Part shown: positions 1 to 9,556 of the stretch, piece by piece
Layout of the letters: every line of letters starts with the position of its first letter
How positions within the stretch are numbered: the stretch's first letter is position 1
Assembly: GCF_018449515.1 (NCBI RefSeq)
Contig: NZ_JAAVUQ010000049.1
Location: 1-51,427, forward strand
Source: Caballeronia sp. dw_19
Lineage (GTDB): Bacteria > Pseudomonadota > Gammaproteobacteria > Burkholderiales > Burkholderiaceae
Direction: 5' to 3'
Length of the DNA: 51,427 nucleotides
The notes under the pieces: model-generated
What the model was told of the DNA's origin: nothing
Seen by the model: the letters and a program-made list of their open reading frames with translations, nothing else
The model's database searches: none
Program-made: the position numbers and the translations under genes

Positions 1-1
1 C

Positions 2-91
2 CAACGTGCGTACCGCGAATTCTCCATGCGAATCAACGGCATAGATACCAGAGAAATCCTAAAGGCAAGGCTCCGCGGACGACCTGTATGA
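2..91 (+). CDS. C-terminal tail of an unidentified protein (partial)
   Basis: Frame 2 is open from the window edge to a TGA at 89-91 and encodes 29 residues ending LKARLRGRPV. The composition (charged, mixed hydrophobic) looks more protein-like than the alternative frame 1, which is also open to about base 255 but is very rich in Arg. The gene body lies outside the window, so no function can be given. It would converge on the adhesin gene. Confidence 0.3.
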   Translation, partial: QRAYREFSMRINGIDTREILKARLRGRPV

Positions 92-311
92 AAAGAAATG
101 TAACGATAGCCAGGCGTAATGCGCGGCATGCGCTTCAGTGCATGGAATTCGTCGGATCTGCGCGGCTGGTCACACAATTTGAAGCCGCGGCCACCGTGCA
201 ACTCCGCCGGGTAGCCTTCGCGCGGCGGCGGCCGCTGCAATACGAGATGTCCTGAATCAGAACGCCGAGGCGGTCTTTTAGGCGCTTTCCGAACGGCGGG
301 GAGACAAGCCC

Positions 312-353
312 CAAAAAAAAGGCCGTTGCGGGATTGCTCCCGCAACGGCCTTT
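312..353 (-). terminator. intrinsic terminator of the Ig-repeat adhesin
   Basis: A perfect 16-bp stem (318-333 with 338-353) closes on a TTGC loop. Read on the minus strand it is followed by a run of eight T (complement of the A run 313-320). It sits about 60 nt beyond the adhesin stop codon. Confidence 0.85.
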
Positions 354-413
354 CCATGTTTCTGTCAGCTGAGAGCGGCTCCGTCCGGGAACCGCTCTCC
401 TCAATTGCGCTGC

Positions 414-3400
414 TTAGTTATGCAACGCGATCTGCACGCCTTGCTGCACCAGCAACTCGGTGTGCGCGCCGGAGTGTTCGTACACGTTGTACGTCACCCC
501 GCCCACCACCGCCGTGCCTTCCGCTTGCCACTGACCGTCAGCCACGCCCGCGATGTGCGCATTCGACAAGTCAACCGTGTCGCCATTAGAACCCTTCACC
601 ATCAACTGCTGATGGCCGTCCTTCTGGAACAGGTCTTGTTCACCGAGATTCAGCACGTCCGTCAGCGAGAGCTTCAGGTTGTTCGTGTGACCACCCAGGT
701 CGATCACTTCGATACCCGAAATCTTCGCCGCTGCCGTTTGACCGGTCAGCGATGTCAGATCGAGCACCTGGTGGTCGCCCGTCAGGTGCAGCGTGTCGAT
801 CGCCGTACCGCCCGAGCCCTGAATGTGCGCCGTGGTTTCCTTGAAGTAGGACGCCGGGTCCGCGTTCAGGTCCACTGTCTCGTTGCCGTTGGCCGCCGTG
901 CCGACGAACGCGTCGTGCTCGCCGACTACCGTGTGGTGGTCGGGTTGAGTCGAATCTACGCCCGCCGCTGCTTGGGCTGTGTCGTCGGTTGCGTCCTGGG
1001 TCGTGGGCTGCATACTGGACGACACTGTCGCCACCACGTTAATTGTCAGTGCAGTGGTATGTGCGCTCTCAGTGCCTCCCGTTGTAGTTTGCGTCACGCT
1101 CAAGGAGTGTGCTCCCAGCGCGAGGACCCCGCCAGAAAATCCGCCGTTCCAGTTCCCGGTCACGGCGACCACACTCGAAGCAAGCAAGGTCGATCCATCA
1201 TAGATTTTGATCGTGGCGCCCGCAGTGCCCTCTCCGCCCAGATTTACAGACTGGTAACTAATCGGAACGTTGCCTGCAACGGGAAATGTGTGCCTTTGGC
1301 CGTACATATCGGTGTAACCGACACTATCAAACACCAACGTACCAACGGTGGTGGTTCCTACTGTGAATGGATGGGCAGCACTGTGTGCACTCTCACTGCC
1401 TCCCGTTGGCGTTTGCGTCGCGCTGAAGGAGTGCGTCCCCATCGGAAGGGTTGATGTATTAAACCCGGCGTTCCAATAGCCTGTCGCACTAACCACCCCC
1501 GAAGCAACTAAGGTCGATCCATCGTAGATTTTGATTGTGGCGCCCACAGTGCCCTGTCCGCCGAGATTTACAGACTGGTAGTCAATTGGTACGTTGCCTC
1601 CATCGGCAATCGTAAACCTATTGCCGTCGCTGCCAGTGTAGTTAATCGAAGAAAACGACGGCACGGCGATCACGCCGACCACCAGCGAAACGTTCGGCGA
1701 CTGTGCGCTCGTGCCCGCCACGTTCGATTCCGTGACGCTGATGCTGTGCGTAGCACTAGACAAAGCCGTTGCCGGCTGGAACGTCCACGTGCCGTCTGGA
1801 TTCACCACCGCCGTGCCCAGCACCGTGGCGCCGTCATACACCGTGATGATGTCACCCGCCGTGCCCTTGCCGTTGATATGGGGCGCTGCGTCAAGGGTTG
1901 CGCTGCCTGCGGGAATGGCCGCGCCGAGGTCGTCCGTAAAGGTCGGCGCGACTGGTGTAGCCGGGACGACCGGCGCACTGTAAGTCCAGCTGGTTTCGTT
2001 GACTGTATATACCGTGCTTGTCGCGTAGAAGGCGTACGCGGCATGTCCGGCTGAAGCCTGAATGCTGACACTTCCAGCAGTCCCCAGAAAGAGGGGGTCC
2101 CCGTTGTAATTTTTCGAGGCCGAGTTGTACGTGTACGAGAACGTGCCGTCACTGGCGATCGTAAGAAACACCTGTTGCCTTGCAACATTACTATGAGCAA
2201 CTGCTTGTCCCGCAATTTCGAGCATAACCTGGTCGCCGGTGACGTAACCGCTGACGGTCCCCTTCACCGTAATCGTCCCAGTCATGGAACCGCCCCTTGC
2301 AATCAAATGACCGTCTTGATCGTACACGCCGGTAATCGCGATCGAGGACGGGTCGATGGTTACTGACGAGGCTGCCGACTTCGCGCTCGTGCCAGCCGCG
2401 TTCGACTCCGTCACGGTAATGCTGTGCGCAGCATTAGACAAAGCCGTTGACGGCTGGAACGTCCAGGTGCCGTCTGCTTTCACCACCGTCGTGCCCAGCA
2501 CCGTGGCGCCGTCGTACACGGTGATTGTGTCGCCAAACGAGCCCTTGCCGTTGATATGCGGAGCAGCGTCGGTAGTCGTGCTGCCTGCGGGAATGGCCGC
2601 TCCGCTGTCGTCGGAGAAGGTCGGCGCAGCCGGCGCAGCCGGTGTAGCCGGCACAGTCGTGGTGCCGCTATAGGTCCAGCTGGTTTCATTGACGGTATAG
2701 CTTGCGGACGTCGCGTAGGTGACGGGAGCGCTGCTTATATGCTGTGCAGCAGCGTAAAAGGTGTAGCTAGACGCGTATCCCGAAAAGAATAGTAGCCCGT
2801 TGGAGTCCGTGGTAGCAGTATTGAAAGTAAAGGAAAATGTGCCATTATTTACAACTACGGTTACGAAAGTTTTAGCGGAGGAGCTGTTGAGACTGCCGGC
2901 GGTGAAGCCGATATTGACCCGATCGCCGTTCCCATAACCATTGACGGTCCCCGTGACCGTAAACGATCCAGTGTTAGAAGCGCCATTCGCGATCGAATGA
3001 CCATTTTGGTCGTACACGCCGGTAATCGCGACCGAGGGCGCGCCGATTGTCACTGAGGAGGCCGCCGAATGCGCGCTCGTGCCTGCCGCGTTCGACTCCG
3101 TCACGCTGATGCTATGCGCCGTGCTCGTGGCGAGGGCTGCCGGCTGGAACGTCCAGGTGCCGTCTGGCTTCACCACGGTCGTGCCCAGCACCGTGGCGCC
3201 GTCGTACACCGTGATGATGTCGCCCGAAGCGCCCTTGCCGCTGATATGCGGAGATGCGTCGCCGGTTGTGCTGCCTGCGGGAATGGCCGCACCTAAGTCG
3301 TCGGAGAAAGCCGGCGCGGCCGGGGTGGCCGGCACGGGCACGTTGGAGGTCCAACTGGTTTCATTGACCGTATAGCTTGTGGACGTCGCATAAGTTACAG

Positions 3401-6400
3401 CATTTGAATGCTCTGCCACAGCGGTGAAGGTGCAGCTAGCCGCTATTGCAGGAAAGAAAGGATGTCCCGAGTCGTCCGTCGTATTTTTATCAAAAGTATA
3501 GGAGAACGTGCCATTAATCACGGTTACGGTTACGTAGCTCGCAGCGGAGATGCCCACCACGCCTGCAGTAAAACCGATCAGGATCCGATCGCCGTTACCA
3601 TAACCGGTGACGGTTCCCTCGACAGTAAACGCTCCAGTGTTAGAACCGCCATTCGCGATCAGATGACCACTTGAGTCATACACGCCGGTAATCACGATAC
3701 CGGCCGAGCTGATCGTCACTGACGAGGCTGCCGAGTGCGCGCTCGCGCCCGCCGCGTTCGATTCCGTCACGGTAATACTGTGCGCGGTGCTCGGAGACAA
3801 AGCCGTTGTCGGCTGGAAGGTCCAGGTGCCGTCTGTCTGCACCACCGCCGTACCCAGCACCGTGGCGCCGTCGTACACCGTGATGATGTCGCCCGCCGTG
3901 CCCTTGCCGTTGATATGCGGAGCCGCGTCAGGGGTCGTGCTGCCTGCAGGAATGATCCCGCCTAAGTCGTCGGTAAAGGTCGGCGCGGCCGGCGTAGCCG
4001 GCGCGGTCGTAACGACCGTGATGACAACCGGGGTCGAAGCCGCGCTCGGCGTGCCTGCCGGGTTCGTTTCAATCACCGTGATGCTGTTGTTACCACCGGC
4101 CATATCCGTTGTCGGCGTGAACGACCATGTACCGTCTTTTCCAATGGTGGTCGAACCAATCACGACGCCGTTGTCGGACACCGTGATGGTGTCGCCTGCC
4201 GTGCCCGTGCCCGCGATATGCGGATGCGGGTCGGCCGTCGTGCTACCCGCTGCAATCGCGTTGCCGCTGTCGTCCGTCATGGTCGGTGCCGCCGGCGTCG
4301 CCGGGGTACCGGTGTTGATCGTGATCGTCCAGCTGTTCGACGCAACGCTCTGCGCCTGGCCGGCAGGGAACTGCGTGGCCGTCATGATGTTGGTGCCTTC
4401 GTACAGGCCCTTGTTGACCTGTATCGACCAGATTCCGCTTGGCGGGATAATCATGTCGCCCACGCCACGGCCCGAAGCATAGATATAGACCGTGTCGCCC
4501 GGAACGCCCGTGCCGCTGATGGTCGGCTGATTGCCATTGGTCGCGCCGCCATCCGGAATGGTCACCAGAGTCGGGCTTGTGCCGAACGTATCAACAACGT
4601 TCGTAATGACTGGGGGAGGAGCGAACGTGAATGCGACCGCAGCCGAAGCCGCGCCCGTTGTGCCTGCCGCGTTGGTTTGCGTTGCCGTGAAGCTGTGCGC
4701 GCCATTGGCCAGGTCCGTTGCCGGCATGAAGGTCCACTTGCCTGCGCCATCGACCACGGCCGAGCCGATCATGGCCGCGCCATCGTAAATCTTGACGATG
4801 TTGCCTGTCGTGCCCGTGCCGCTGATGTGCGGATGGCCGTCGGGAGAGGCGGAGGTAATCGCCAAGCCGGCATCGTCCGTCAGAACCGGCGTCGACGGTT
4901 TTGCCGGCGTGGTCGTGTCCACCACCACGATGACAGGCGTGGAACTCGCGCTCGGCGTGCCGGCCGGGTTCGTTTCAATCACCGTGATGCTGTTCGAGCC
5001 GTTGGCCATATCCGTTGACGGCGTGAACGACCATGTACCGTCTTTTCCAATGGTGGTCGAACCGATAATGGCGCTGTTGTCGTACACCGTGATGATGTCG
5101 CCTGCCGTACCCGTGCCCGCAATATGCGGATGCGGATCGGCCGTCGAGGAACCGGCGGCGATTGCATGGCCGCTGTCGTCCGTCATGGTCGGTGCTGCCG
5201 GCGTGGCCGGCGTGCTGGTGTTCACCGTGAAAGTGAACGTGTTTGATACCGTGCTCGTCAGACCGGTGGTGGTCTTGGCCGTGGCGGTAATGGTGTGCAC
5301 GCCGCTTGCCCAGGTGATGCCCGACCCGATCCACCATGAGCCGTCTATTGACACGCCGACCGAACCTAACAGCTTCGCGCCGTCGTATACGGAGATCGTG
5401 TCGCCGTAGTGCGCCGTTCCATAGATAACGTTGCCCGTGTACGGCGTCGTGCTGCCGCTCGGTACGGACTTGACGTCGTTCAAACCGTTGTATTCATGCA
5501 GAAGCGTAATGACCGGTACCGTTGCCACAGGCGTGAACGTGAACGCGATTGCAGCCGATGCCGCGCCCGTCGTGCCAGCCGCGTTGGTTTGCGTGGCCGT
5601 GATGCTGTGCGTGCCGCTGGCCATGTCCGTTGACGGCGTGAAGGTCCACTTGCCGGTGACGTCAACCACGGCCGAGCCGATCGGGGTCGCGCCGTCGTAG
5701 ACGTTGACTATGTTGCCTGCCGTGCCCGTGCCGCTGATGTGCGGATGGTCGTCGGACGAGGTGCTGCCCGCAGGAATTGATGCGTTGCTGTCGTCCGTCA
5801 GAACCGGCGTCGACGGTTTTGCCGGCGTGGTCGTGTCCACCACCACCACGATAGGCGTGGAACTCGCGCTCGACGTGCCCGCGGGGTTCGTTTCAATCAC
5901 CGTGATGCTGTTGTTGCCGCTGGGCAAATCCGGCGACGGCGTGAACGACCATGTGCCGTCCCCTGCAACCGTGGTCGAGCCGATAACGACGCCGTTGTCG
6001 TACACCGTGATGGTGTCGCCGTTCGTGCCCTTGCCGTGGATATGCGGATGCGGGTCGGCCGTTGTGCCGCCTGCGGGAATTGCGTTGCCGTTGTCGTCCG
6101 TGGTGGTGGGCGCTGCTGGTGTAGCCGGCGTGGTGGTGTTGATCGTGATCGTCCAGCTCGCCGACGACGCGCTTGCCCCCTGTCCGCCCGTACCCATCTG
6201 GACGGCGGTCATGGCATGCACGCCGTCCGTCATGGCTGCCGGAATCTTCGCCGACCAGTGACCCGTCACGTCAACGACCGCGGTGCCGCATCCGGCGCCA
6301 TTCTGGTAAATGTAGATGGTGGCGCCGGCCGTGCCCGTGCCGCTGACAGTGGGCTGATTGCCGCTGGTCGCGCCGCCACTCGGAATACTCACGAGAGCCG

Positions 6401-6758
6401 CATTCGTGCCAATTGTATCGAGCACATTTGTGATGGCTGGCGTGGGAGCTACGTTCGAAGCCACCTGCACGCCCACCGTCGCCGACGAGGCGCCGAAGTT
6501 GCCCTTGCTGTCCTGGGGGATGGCCGCAAAGCTGTGCGCGCCAAGTTTGAGCGCTACGGTTGGCGTGAACGACCACTTGCCGTTTACATCCACCAATGCC
6601 GTGCCGAGCAGCCGCACGCCGTCATAAACGCTGACGATGTCGCCCGCGTCCGCCGTGCCCGTGATGACCGGCGTGGTGCTCGAGATCGTGCCGCCGTTCC
6701 CTACCGAGCCAACTGACGTAATGACTGCCGCTGACGGATCGGATGTTTGGAGTGCCAT
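414..6758 (-). CDS. large Ig-like-repeat adhesin, probable type I secretion substrate
   Basis: A 2114-residue surface protein built almost wholly of bacterial Ig-like repeats of about 95-105 residues. These carry the recurring elements TPAxPxxTDD, PHIxGxGTAGDxITVYDG, VLGTxVV, DGTWTFxP and HSITVTESNAAG. I count about nine copies of the PHI-type unit, three GYGNGD-type modules and several divergent units at both ends. There is no Sec signal peptide. The last 200 residues (DTLHLTGDHQVLDLTSL, KISGIEVIDLGG, LKLSLTDVLNL) match the C-terminal region of LapA/BapA-type type I secreted adhesins. I see no RTX nonapeptide array and no obvious N-terminal LapA-type retention module. The ATG is preceded by AAAGGT at 7-nt spacing. 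The likely exporter is the operon at 19.0-24.9 kb. Role in attachment or biofilm is inferred from the family. Confidence 0.88.
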   Translation of the reverse strand: MALQTSDPSAAVITSVGSVGNGGTISSTTPVITGTADAGDIVSVYDGVRLLGTALVDVNGKWSFTPTVALKLGAHSFAAIPQDSKGNFGASSATVGVQVASNVAPTPAITNVLDTIGTNAALVSIPSGGATSGNQPTVSGTGTAGATIYIYQNGAGCGTAVVDVTGHWSAKIPAAMTDGVHAMTAVQMGTGGQGASASSASWTITINTTTPATPAAPTTTDDNGNAIPAGGTTADPHPHIHGKGTNGDTITVYDNGVVIGSTTVAGDGTWSFTPSPDLPSGNNSITVIETNPAGTSSASSTPIVVVVDTTTPAKPSTPVLTDDSNASIPAGSTSSDDHPHISGTGTAGNIVNVYDGATPIGSAVVDVTGKWTFTPSTDMASGTHSITATQTNAAGTTGAASAAIAFTFTPVATVPVITLLHEYNGLNDVKSVPSGSTTPYTGNVIYGTAHYGDTISVYDGAKLLGSVGVSIDGSWWIGSGITWASGVHTITATAKTTTGLTSTVSNTFTFTVNTSTPATPAAPTMTDDSGHAIAAGSSTADPHPHIAGTGTAGDIITVYDNSAIIGSTTIGKDGTWSFTPSTDMANGSNSITVIETNPAGTPSASSTPVIVVVDTTTPAKPSTPVLTDDAGLAITSASPDGHPHISGTGTTGNIVKIYDGAAMIGSAVVDGAGKWTFMPATDLANGAHSFTATQTNAAGTTGAASAAVAFTFAPPPVITNVVDTFGTSPTLVTIPDGGATNGNQPTISGTGVPGDTVYIYASGRGVGDMIIPPSGIWSIQVNKGLYEGTNIMTATQFPAGQAQSVASNSWTITINTGTPATPAAPTMTDDSGNAIAAGSTTADPHPHIAGTGTAGDTITVSDNGVVIGSTTIGKDGTWSFTPTTDMAGGNNSITVIETNPAGTPSAASTPVVITVVTTAPATPAAPTFTDDLGGIIPAGSTTPDAAPHINGKGTAGDIITVYDGATVLGTAVVQTDGTWTFQPTTALSPSTAHSITVTESNAAGASAHSAASSVTISSAGIVITGVYDSSGHLIANGGSNTGAFTVEGTVTGYGNGDRILIGFTAGVVGISAASYVTVTVINGTFSYTFDKNTTDDSGHPFFPAIAASCTFTAVAEHSNAVTYATSTSYTVNETSWTSNVPVPATPAAPAFSDDLGAAIPAGSTTGDASPHISGKGASGDIITVYDGATVLGTTVVKPDGTWTFQPAALATSTAHSISVTESNAAGTSAHSAASSVTIGAPSVAITGVYDQNGHSIANGASNTGSFTVTGTVNGYGNGDRVNIGFTAGSLNSSSAKTFVTVVVNNGTFSFTFNTATTDSNGLLFFSGYASSYTFYAAAQHISSAPVTYATSASYTVNETSWTYSGTTTVPATPAAPAAPTFSDDSGAAIPAGSTTTDAAPHINGKGSFGDTITVYDGATVLGTTVVKADGTWTFQPSTALSNAAHSITVTESNAAGTSAKSAASSVTIDPSSIAITGVYDQDGHLIARGGSMTGTITVKGTVSGYVTGDQVMLEIAGQAVAHSNVARQQVFLTIASDGTFSYTYNSASKNYNGDPLFLGTAGSVSIQASAGHAAYAFYATSTVYTVNETSWTYSAPVVPATPVAPTFTDDLGAAIPAGSATLDAAPHINGKGTAGDIITVYDGATVLGTAVVNPDGTWTFQPATALSSATHSISVTESNVAGTSAQSPNVSLVVGVIAVPSFSSINYTGSDGNRFTIADGGNVPIDYQSVNLGGQGTVGATIKIYDGSTLVASGVVSATGYWNAGFNTSTLPMGTHSFSATQTPTGGSESAHSAAHPFTVGTTTVGTLVFDSVGYTDMYGQRHTFPVAGNVPISYQSVNLGGEGTAGATIKIYDGSTLLASSVVAVTGNWNGGFSGGVLALGAHSLSVTQTTTGGTESAHTTALTINVVATVSSSMQPTTQDATDDTAQAAAGVDSTQPDHHTVVGEHDAFVGTAANGNETVDLNADPASYFKETTAHIQGSGGTAIDTLHLTGDHQVLDLTSLTGQTAAAKISGIEVIDLGGHTNNLKLSLTDVLNLGEQDLFQKDGHQQLMVKGSNGDTVDLSNAHIAGVADGQWQAEGTAVVGGVTYNVYEHSGAHTELLVQQGVQIALHN
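1690..6700 (-). repeat. tandem Ig-domain coding repeats inside the adhesin
   Basis: Units of roughly 300 bp are repeated in tandem. Some stretches are almost unchanged between units, for example the segments encoding GDIITVYDGATVLGT near 1840, 3210, 3880 and 5090. Such similarity makes repeat number prone to change by recombination and to collapse in assembly. Confidence 0.75.
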
Positions 6759-7343
6759 GTTATTACCTTTTATTACAGTGAATTGAAAGGGTGCAACTCT
6801 GAGCCACGTTCAGCGCGAACCGAGCCGGTCACCCAGATGAACGAGTCGGATAACTATGAAATAGTGAGTTCCAACGCATGAACGGCGATTCTGACTGTTA
6901 AAGGAATACGCACCTACAGGAAAAGTCCTAAATGCAAAGTGAAAATGAGTCAAACTGGCACACAGACCCTCCCAACATTTGTTGAAAATATTTCTCCAAT
7001 CGTATCTATGCTTTGCATAACTAATTTCTTCACCGCGCTCGACAATATAGGACCCTTATGCAAGGTTCCAGTACAACGCTGAAACGCACAGTTTCTCAAC
7101 CGCGTGGTTGATAAGTGGCACGTGAGGCCGAATTACAGCGGCCTTTGGAAACGATGTATTCGCCATTCCGCGACGAAACCCGACTGCGTCGATCCGGCTT
7201 ACACCGCGCCGTTGTCGAGCAGTCAAAGGTCAAATAGGGTTGCCCAGGTCTGTCCGCCTGCTCCGCCACAGATAAAACCGCCCATTGCCGCGCGATGGAC
7301 GGCCAAGCCCAATTCGGACCATGAGAAACCGGCCTGAATAAAA
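6759..7343. other. leader/intergenic region between adhesin and gntK
   Basis: No convincing gene. A 77-codon plus-strand frame at 7104-7337 has no ribosome binding site and a random-looking composition. The part next to the adhesin is AT-richer than its surroundings and holds the ATTTAGGA box; the part next to gntK holds that gene's terminator. Confidence 0.6.
6917..6930 (-). promoter_or_regulatory. RcsB-like box upstream of the adhesin
   Basis: Minus strand reads TAGGACTTTTCCTG preceded by ATT. The plus strand (CAGGAAAAGTCCTA) matches 10 of 14 positions of the enterobacterial RcsAB consensus TAAGAATATTCCTA as I recall it. It lies 158 nt upstream of the adhesin start codon. The same core recurs upstream of the trimeric autotransporter, the secretion operon and a candidate small RNA. 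The cognate regulator is not in the window. Confidence 0.4.
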
Positions 7344-7378
7344 TAAAGCGGGTTCAGTGTTGCACTGAACCCGCTTTA
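7344..7378 (-). terminator. intrinsic terminator of gntP-gntK
   Basis: A perfect 16-bp stem (7344-7359 with 7363-7378) with a 3-nt loop. On the minus strand it is followed by the T-rich stretch TTTATTTTATTC. It is placed just after the gntK stop codon. Confidence 0.85.
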
Positions 7379-7424
7379 ATTTTGAAACGCATGCGAAGCA
7401 CGTGCGCGTAATAGATGCTTGAAT

Positions 7425-7925
7425 TTAGAAACCGCGGTCGCTCATTGCACTCAATACTGTATCCACAATTTTCTCCGGCGCTAACGCAATATCCACTTCA
7501 ATGGCTTCGTCGGGACCGGGCGGTTCTAATGTATCAAGCTGACTTTGCAATAATGCCGGGTCGAAGAAATGCCCTTTGCGTGTCTTGATGCGCTCTCTCA
7601 ACAGTTCTTCCGATCCTTTCAAATAAACGAAAGTCACGTCCGGGTCTCCATTGCGAAGAATGTCGCGGTAAACGCGCTTCAACGCTGAGCAGGCATAGAC
7701 ATGCGGCGTGCCGTCAGCCTGCTTCTCCACAATAGAAGCGCGAATAGCGTTCAGCCACGGCCAGCGGTCTTCGTCCGTCAATGGAATGCCCTGGTGCATC
7801 TTGTCTTTGTTTGCCTGGCTATGAAAACTGTCAGCATCGGCGAAATCGCAGCTCAGCCGTTCAGCCAGCATCTCGCCTATTGTGGTCTTGCCACAGCCGG
7901 ATACGCCCATCGCAATCAATATCAT
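7425..7925 (-). CDS. gntK: gluconokinase
   Basis: Phosphorylates D-gluconate to 6-phosphogluconate, the entry point of the Entner-Doudoroff pathway. The P-loop GVSGCGKTT is at residues 7-15 of 166, followed by DADSFH and the DRWPWL segment typical of GntK; the length is normal for the family. The chosen ATG has AAGGAG at a 6-nt spacing. An in-frame ATG 33 nt upstream would lie inside gntP and lacks a site. Only 10 nt separate it from the gntP stop codon, so the two are co-transcribed, and a strong terminator follows. Cytoplasmic enzyme. It makes the substrate of Edd, which is encoded just upstream. Confidence 0.95.
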   Translation of the reverse strand: MILIAMGVSGCGKTTIGEMLAERLSCDFADADSFHSQANKDKMHQGIPLTDEDRWPWLNAIRASIVEKQADGTPHVYACSALKRVYRDILRNGDPDVTFVYLKGSEELLRERIKTRKGHFFDPALLQSQLDTLEPPGPDEAIEVDIALAPEKIVDTVLSAMSDRGF

Positions 7926-7935
7926 TGGAATCTCC

Positions 7936-9318
7936 TTATACGACCGTCGCAAGCGCAAAGGTCAAACCTAATCCCATTAGCGAAATGATGGTTTCGCAAA
8001 GCGACCACGTCTTGAACGTCTGACCCACCGTCATGCCAAAATATTCCTTGACGAGCCAGAATCCCCCGTCGTTCACGTGCGAGAAAATCAACGATCCGCA
8101 ACCGGTGGCAAGCACCAGCAATTCCGCGCTGACCGCGCCATTCGATGCCGCCGCTATAGGCGCCACAATCCCGCACGCCGTGGTCATGGCGACCGTCGCG
8201 GACCCGGTTGCCAGCCTGATCAGCGCAGCCACGAACCAGCCAAGCAGCAACGGCGACAAATGCGCAGCCGAAGCAGTGGCAACCAGTTGCTGCGAGATCC
8301 CGCTTTCGCGCAGCACGTTCCCAAAGCCGCCGCCCGCGCCCACGATCAAGGTAATGCCCGCAATGGGCGCGAGGCAATCGCCGCAGAACTTCTGGATCTG
8401 TTCACGGTTGAAGCCGCGAGACGCCCCGAAGCTCCAGAAACTGAACAGCACGGCAATCAGTAACGCGACGTCGGCATTGCCTACAAATTTCAACAAGTTA
8501 TTGGGCAGCGATTTGGGCGCGAAAATCAGGTCGGCCCAGCTTCCAATCAGCATCAGGATCACGGGCAGCAAGACAGTGAGCAGCGTGATGCCGAACCCGG
8601 GCAGCTCGCGCTTCTCGCCTTGCTTACCTTCCTTGCCTGAGTCCTTGCCTGAGTCGATAAACTGCGCCGCGAGCGGATTGTTTTCAGGCAGCTTGATATG
8701 TTTGCTGATCAGCAGCGCAAACAGCGGGCCCGCAACAATCGCAGTAGGAATGCCAACAATGAGCCCATACGCTATGGTGCGGCCAATGTCCGCGTGGTAA
8801 GCCTGCACGGCAAGCAGCGCGGCGGGGTGAGGAGGAATCAATCCATGCACCACCGAAAGCCCGGCGACCATGGGCAAGCCAACCAGCAACAGCGACTTGT
8901 TGGTGCGTTTCGCGACGTTGAACGCTATGGGGATCAGCAGCACGAAACCCACTTCGAAGAACACCGGCAAGCCGACGATAATCGCCACGCACATCATGGC
9001 CCAGTGAATATGCTTCTCGCCAAACCACTTGATCAGCGTATTGGCAATCTGCTCCGCTCCGCCCGACTCGGCCATCATCTTGCCGAGCATGGTGCCCAGT
9101 CCGACCACGATCGCTATATGCCCCAGCGTGTTGCCATTGCCGGTCTCGAACGCTTTGACAATGTTCTCCATCGGCATGCCGACTGCCAGGCCAAGCAACA
9201 ACGAAACGATCACCAGGACAAGAAACGGATAAACCTTGTAACGCGTGATCAACAGGATCAGCAATGCGATGGCAATAACCGCGTACACCAACAGCATGCT
9301 GCCGTGGACTGGCTCCAT
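7936..9318 (-). CDS. gntP: gluconate:H+ symporter, GntP family
   Basis: A 460-residue inner-membrane permease with about a dozen hydrophobic segments. It carries GntP-family signatures such as VGLGTMLGKMMAESGGAEQIA, LPVFFEVGFVLLIPI and IPPHPAALL. It imports gluconate or related sugar acids for the adjacent kinase. The start MEPVHGSMLL has a good GGAGG at 7-nt spacing. The in-frame ATG 108 nt upstream would add a polar, Cys-rich stretch unlike the family and was not chosen. It is the first gene of a two-gene unit with gntK. Which paralogue (GntP, GntT or GntU) cannot be settled by eye. Confidence 0.93.
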   Translation of the reverse strand: MEPVHGSMLLVYAVIAIALLILLITRYKVYPFLVLVIVSLLLGLAVGMPMENIVKAFETGNGNTLGHIAIVVGLGTMLGKMMAESGGAEQIANTLIKWFGEKHIHWAMMCVAIIVGLPVFFEVGFVLLIPIAFNVAKRTNKSLLLVGLPMVAGLSVVHGLIPPHPAALLAVQAYHADIGRTIAYGLIVGIPTAIVAGPLFALLISKHIKLPENNPLAAQFIDSGKDSGKEGKQGEKRELPGFGITLLTVLLPVILMLIGSWADLIFAPKSLPNNLLKFVGNADVALLIAVLFSFWSFGASRGFNREQIQKFCGDCLAPIAGITLIVGAGGGFGNVLRESGISQQLVATASAAHLSPLLLGWFVAALIRLATGSATVAMTTACGIVAPIAAASNGAVSAELLVLATGCGSLIFSHVNDGGFWLVKEYFGMTVGQTFKTWSLCETIISLMGLGLTFALATVV

Positions 9319-9483
9319 TAAGCGCCTCCGAGGTTGTTTAGTAGATATGCCGCGCGGCAGCAGACTGGATCTCAAGCCCGTCGGGGCCGGGTCGTCGCAA
9401 CACGCCGTAGCGCAGCCGGTGTTCAACCCGGGGATTTTACTTGCAGGTAGAGAAATACGTCTTTCAAACGTGTCTTGATGTGA

Positions 9484-9514
9484 AAAAGCCCCCGCTGGCA
9501 GATGGCAGGGGCTT
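9484..9514 (-). terminator. intrinsic terminator after edd-eda
   Basis: Minus strand reads AAGCCCC, an inner imperfect TGCCA-TC-TGCCA segment, then GGGGGCTTTTTC. The GC-rich stem and T run lie about 45 nt past the eda stop codon, so gntP-gntK probably has its own promoter in 9319-9483. Confidence 0.65.
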
Positions 9515-9556
9515 CGGTCGTTCCTTGATATTCAAGGGAGGGGCTTGTGTGGTGCT

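Noticed and set aside
53..66. GAGAAATCCTAAAG at the window start as another RcsB-like box
   Set aside because: It lies inside the apparent coding tail at 2-91, matches only 9 of 14 positions, and has no gene in the right position to control.
405..1454. Long plus-strand frames opposite the adhesin (also at 3787-4482, 4218-5018 and 6036-6716)
   Set aside because: They are Arg/His-rich antisense shadows of the repeat-rich adhesin gene, without ribosome sites.
7104..7337. A 77-codon plus-strand frame between adhesin and gntK
   Set aside because: No ribosome site, no recognisable protein character, and it runs towards the terminator of a minus-strand operon.
9447..9458. GTAGAGAAATAC upstream of gntP as a third HexR box
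   Set aside because: Half-site spacing is one base shorter than in the two clear boxes and the inner sequence differs; too weak to claim.
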